Below are positions 60,255 to 64,000 of a DNA stretch of 64,000 nucleotides, piece after piece. Within the stretch, counting starts at the first letter, position 1. Every line of letters begins with the position of its first letter. The notes under the pieces were generated by a model. That model was given only the letters and a program-made list of their open reading frames with translations. It was not told where the DNA came from and did not search any database. The position numbers and the translations under genes were made by a program. The stretch comes from Botryosphaeria dothidea (lineage: Eukaryota; Ascomycota; Dothideomycetes; Botryosphaeriales; Botryosphaeriaceae): the NCBI GenBank assembly GCA_011503125.2, contig WWBZ02000016.1:3906001-3970000 (forward strand). The letters run 5' to 3'.

Positions 60255-61356
60255 GCTGCTTGGCCGGTTCTTGGTGGCTATGACATGTTCTTTAATGGGT
60301 TTATTTGGGTCTACGAAGGCTTTGCATGCGAGCGGCGGACCGTTTCGAGGCTTGGGTGGGTATCGTTCTCTTTAGCACCGGCTCTGGGTTTCTGGCTTCG
60401 GTACAGGGACAGGCCACGTTGTTTGACGAACAGTGACGAGAGACGGGATTTCAGCATTTGTGCGAAAAGATCTTACCCTGTATTCTAATTTCGGTCCCGG
60501 CTGGGATCTTCGAATTGCATTTGCTTCTTCTTCCACGACGACTGTGCTCCGACGGGCCAAGACGCCTCAGCATCGGGCGTTGAGCTGCGCCAAGGCGATC
60601 CGCAGGCCAGTGAAACGATGGGACCGTGATTCACGATTGAGCTTCTGGAGGGAGTTTGGGAGATGCGCCAATCAAACGAGGCGCGGGAGGCAGGTGAGGC
60701 ACGGCGGGAATCGGCTGGAAGATGCGACGAAAATTTCACGCAATTGCATGGCCGGCGGGCTGGGTGTGAGCAAACGAATGTGGTGGCCTACATTAGCAAC
60801 GCCGGCGCCGAGATAGCATGGTGACTGGATGCGCGGTCTCCGCCATCGCACCCCCAAGCGATCTGCACTGGGAAGACAGCGCAATTGCCCGACCGCCCGA
60901 GCGAGCCCCGCGATGACTCTTCAGCCGAGGAAAAGCGCGGGCCGGGCGAGCGCATGCTGTCATCAGGCTGTAAACAAAGAGCACCAGCGTGGGCCGCGCG
61001 TTATCACGACGCGGGTCAAGATGCAGCGAGCGCGGGAGCGATTGTCCCCTAGCAGATGCGTTTCATCATGTGCCTGTTGTTTGGGGCTATCGGCGATGCG
61101 TGCAGCAGCTGTGCGGCAGTGTGTTGGCCTTAGCTTCAGCCCACCTGGGGGGTAGCTAGCTAGGTAGGCGGCAGGGTAGGTAGGTAGGTGAGCGGCACGC
61201 TCAAAAGGGCACCACCCCTCCGTAGAACAAGCTCTCCAGCCCGGCCTCCTCCATTCCTCCGTCTTTCTCCTTCACACTCTCCAATCCTCCTCACTGTGCC
61301 GTTCATTTTCGCCTGCCCTCCCATTGGAGTCGTGCCCCCAACCCACCCCGCCCAAC
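60255..61356. other. Intergenic region between clathrin and pyruvate carboxylase
   Basis: Holds the clathrin 3' untranslated region and the pyruvate carboxylase promoter. A short GTAG-type tandem repeat is at 61152-61190, and pyrimidine-rich leader sequence follows at 61220-61330. No gene was seen. Confidence 0.6.
61152..61190 (+). repeat. GTAG/CTAG short tandem repeat
   Basis: A run of GTAGCTAGCTAGGTAGG followed by GGTAGGTAGGTAGGTG, about 170 bases upstream of the pyruvate carboxylase start codon. It may sit in the promoter. Its length is likely to vary. Confidence 0.75.
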
Positions 61357-64000
61357 ATGACGGACCTCATGGTCGACAAGACTGTCAGCCAGGCCGCTGT
61401 GGCCGTCGAGGATGCTGAGGACGACCACATTGACAAGCGCAACTCGGTGCACCAGCGCCTGCGCGCCAACAGCTCCATCATGCAGCTGAAGAAGATCCTG
61501 GGTAAGCCCGCCTGCCGTCCAGCTGTCGCCCGCCCGTGAGCTGACGGCCCGCCAGTCGCAAACCGAGGAGAGATACCCATTCGCATCTTCCGTACCGCAC
61601 ACGAGCTGTCGCTGCACACGGTCGCCGTCTACAGCTACGAGGATCGCCTCAGCATGCACAGGCAGAAGGCCGACGAGGCCTACGTCATCGGCCAGCGCGG
61701 GCAGTACACGCCCGTGGCCGCCTATCTGGCCGGCGACGAGATCATCAAAATTGCGCTGCAGCACGATGTCAACATGATCCACCCAGGCTATGGCTTCCTT
61801 TCTGAGAACGCCGAGTTCGCGCGCAACGTGGAGAAGGCTGGCTTGATTGTGAGTTGACCAATTTCGCCGCGTTGGCGAAATCCGCCCGCCGCCCTACCTT
61901 ATGACTCGAAAAAAGCATGCTCTCCACCACGCTAGCGCCGCGGGACGCATTTCTGCCGCCGGCGCTGCGGACGAGACAGCACGGTTCTCGGCAGCCCGCC
62001 AAGCTGCCCAACAGCTACACAATTGTGGAACCGTCTCACATGCAACGATACGCGTCGCGACGCCGTGCGAGCTGATTGCTGACCTCATTGCTTTCTTCAG
62101 TTCGTCGGACCCACTCCTAGCACCATCGACGCCCTCGGAGACAAGGTCTCCGCCCGCAGGCTAGCAATCAAATGCAACGTTCCCGTTGTGCCAGGAACAG
62201 CAGACCCGGTCGAGAGGTATGAGGAGGTCAAGGCTTTTACCGACGAGTATGGCTTTCCCATCATCATCAAGGCTGCCTTCGGCGGTGGTGGTCGTGGTAT
62301 GAGAGTGGTCCGCGATCAGCAGAGCCTGAAGGACTCATTCGAGCGCGCCACCTCTGAGGCCAAGTCTGCCTTTGGCAATGGCACTGTCTTTGTTGAGCGT
62401 TTCCTCGACAAGCCCAAGCACATTGAGGTTCAGCTGCTTGGCGACAACCACGGAAACGTGGTGCACCTGTTTGAGCGTGACTGCTCCGTCCAGCGCCGTC
62501 ACCAGAAGGTCGTCGAGATTGCGCCCGCAAAGGACCTGCCCCAGGAGACCCGCGACGCCATTCTCGCCGATGCCGTTAAACTTGCCAAGTCGGTCAACTA
62601 CCGCAACGCCGGAACAGCGGAGTTCCTGGTTGATCAACAGAACCGATACTACTTCATTGAGATCAACCCTAGGATGTAAGTGAAACAGGAGCTTGGGACT
62701 ACCGCTTTAGGCAGCTGCTGACTCCGAAACAGCCAAGTCGAGCATACCATCACCGAAGAAATTACCGGAATCGATATCGTCGCAGCCCAAATCCAGATTG
62801 CCGCCGGCGCCACCCTTGCTCAGCTTGGTCTGACCCAGGATCGCATCTCAACCCGCGGTTTCGCCATTCAGTGCCGCATCACCACTGAAGATCCTGCAAA
62901 GGGCTTCTCACCGGACACTGGCAAAATCGAGGTCTACCGCTCTGCAGGTGGTAACGGAGTGCGTCTGGATGGTGGCAATGGCTTCGCCGGCGCCGTTATT
63001 ACTCCCCACTACGACTCTATGTTGGTGAAGTGTACTTGCCATGGCTCAACCTACGAGATTGCCCGTAGGAAGATGCTCCGTGCATTGGTCGAGTTCCGTA
63101 TCCGTGGCGTCAAGACCAACATTCCTTTCCTGGCATCTCTCCTCACTCACCCCACTTTCATCGAGGGAACGTGCTGGACCACTTTCATCGATGATACTCC
63201 GGAGCTCTTCGCCCTCGTTGGCAGCCAGAACCGTGCCCAGAAGCTTTTGTCCTACCTCGGTGACCTTGCTGTCAACGGCAGTCAGATCAAGGGCCAGATC
63301 GGCGAGCCCAAGTTCAAGGGAGAAATCAAGGTCCCTGAGCTCAAGAGCAACGACGGCAAAACTCTAGACGTTTCTCAGTCGTGCCAAAAGGGTTGGAGGA
63401 ATGTACTTCTTGAAAAGGGCCCGGAGGGCTTCGCGAAGGCTATCCGTGCCAACAAGGGATGTCTTATCATGGACACCACTTGGCGCGATGCTCACCAATC
63501 TCTGCTTGCCACAAGGGTCAGGACTGTCGACATGCTCAACATCGCCAAGGAGACCAGCCATGCATATGCCAATGCTTGGGCGCTCGAATGCTGGGGCGGA
63601 GCTACTTTCGACGTGGCTATGCGTTTTCTCTACGAGGATCCTTGGGACAGACTGAGGCAGATGAGGAAGCTTGTGCCCAACATCCCCTTCCAGATGCTAC
63701 TGAGAGGCGCCAACGGTGTTGCGTACTCCTCTCTGCCGGATAATGCTATCGATCAGTTCGTCGAGCAGGCGAAGAAGAACGGTGTTGATATCTTCCGTGT
63801 GTTCGATGCACTGAACGATATCGAGCAGCTGGAAGTGGGTATCAAGGCTGTTCTGAAGGCCGGTGGTGTCGCGGAAGGGACGCTTTGTTATAGCGGAGAC
63901 AGTAAGAGAACCGAATATTTATATCAAGAGTACAACGAAGCTAACATCGCCTCTAGTGCTCAACCCCAAGAAGAAGTACAACTTCGACTACTACATGAGT
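61357..64000 (+). CDS. Pyruvate carboxylase, N-terminal and central part (cut by window edge)
   Basis: Five exons are visible: 61357-61501, 61556-61848, 62101-62675, 62733-63901 and 63957 to the right edge. They cover about 740 residues of a protein that is usually near 1190. After a short leader (SIMQLKKIL) comes the biotin carboxylase domain: [18 protein letters not shown], the ATP-grasp loop [36 protein letters not shown] and [18 protein letters not shown]. The carboxyltransferase domain begins [18 protein letters not shown] and goes on with [17 protein letters not shown] and [16 protein letters not shown]. The biotin domain lies outside the window. The enzyme makes oxaloacetate from pyruvate and bicarbonate with ATP. 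No targeting peptide is obvious, which fits a cytosolic fungal form. The second intron (252 bases) is longer than its neighbours. Confidence 0.97.

Overview
The window is nuclear DNA of a filamentous ascomycete (Pezizomycotina; the gene content and style fit Dothideomycetes, but the class is inference). The reasons are intron-split genes with introns mostly of 45-100 bases, GTAAGT-type donors and CTAAC-type branch points, gene spacing of 0.3-5 kb, mixed strands without operons, and housekeeping proteins of clearly fungal type. Coding exons were joined by hand from splice signals, reading phase and family knowledge.

Layout. 1-278 is an open frame cut by the left edge. 279-5696 is mostly empty. 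5697-8739 (-) is a large Gln/Met-rich fungal protein. 8740-12902 is mostly empty, with a weak candidate gene. LSM6 (12903-13264, -) and a Rad60/Esc2-like SUMO-like-domain protein (13636-15116, +) diverge from a short shared promoter. TRM112 (15760-16246, +) converges on YTM1 (17414-18956, -). Next, all on the minus strand, come a 14-3-3 protein (20174-21536), an Fmp32/CCDC90-type mitochondrial protein (22857-23845), a WW plus PhoD-like phosphatase protein (24473-28344) and an ArfGAP with a UBA domain (29458-31624). The middle is sparser: a small bZIP-like gene split by an intron (35218-35676, +), a SWIM zinc-finger protein (37208-38452, +), a short fungal phosphoprotein-like gene (41531-42469, +) and a Csi2-like membrane protein (45976-47284, -). 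The right side has FCF1 (48145-49055, +), a small unknown gene (49741-50729, -), eIF3j/HCR1 (51820-52861, -), clathrin heavy chain (54888-60254, +) and pyruvate carboxylase (61357 to the right edge, +).

The genes do not form one pathway. Several serve RNA and ribosome biogenesis (LSM6, TRM112, YTM1, FCF1, eIF3j) and two serve vesicle traffic (ArfGAP, clathrin heavy chain). That mix is normal for a conserved fungal chromosome segment; no secondary-metabolite cluster, CRISPR array or complete transposon was seen.

The most unusual structure is a dispersed family of roughly 80-base inverted repeats. The arms follow a common pattern (TGGGGAGTTGAAGCATTCGTCCGGA and its complement) and can fold into long hairpins. 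Five copies are clear and two are diverged, all between genes. Other points of interest are very small coding exons (8 and 12 nt in the 14-3-3 gene, 5 nt in the Csi2-like gene, 17 nt in the ArfGAP), an eIF3j last exon hidden behind a stop codon that overlaps the splice donor, a PhoD-like protein with Asn where the motif usually has His, and a bZIP-like basic region without a visible leucine zipper.
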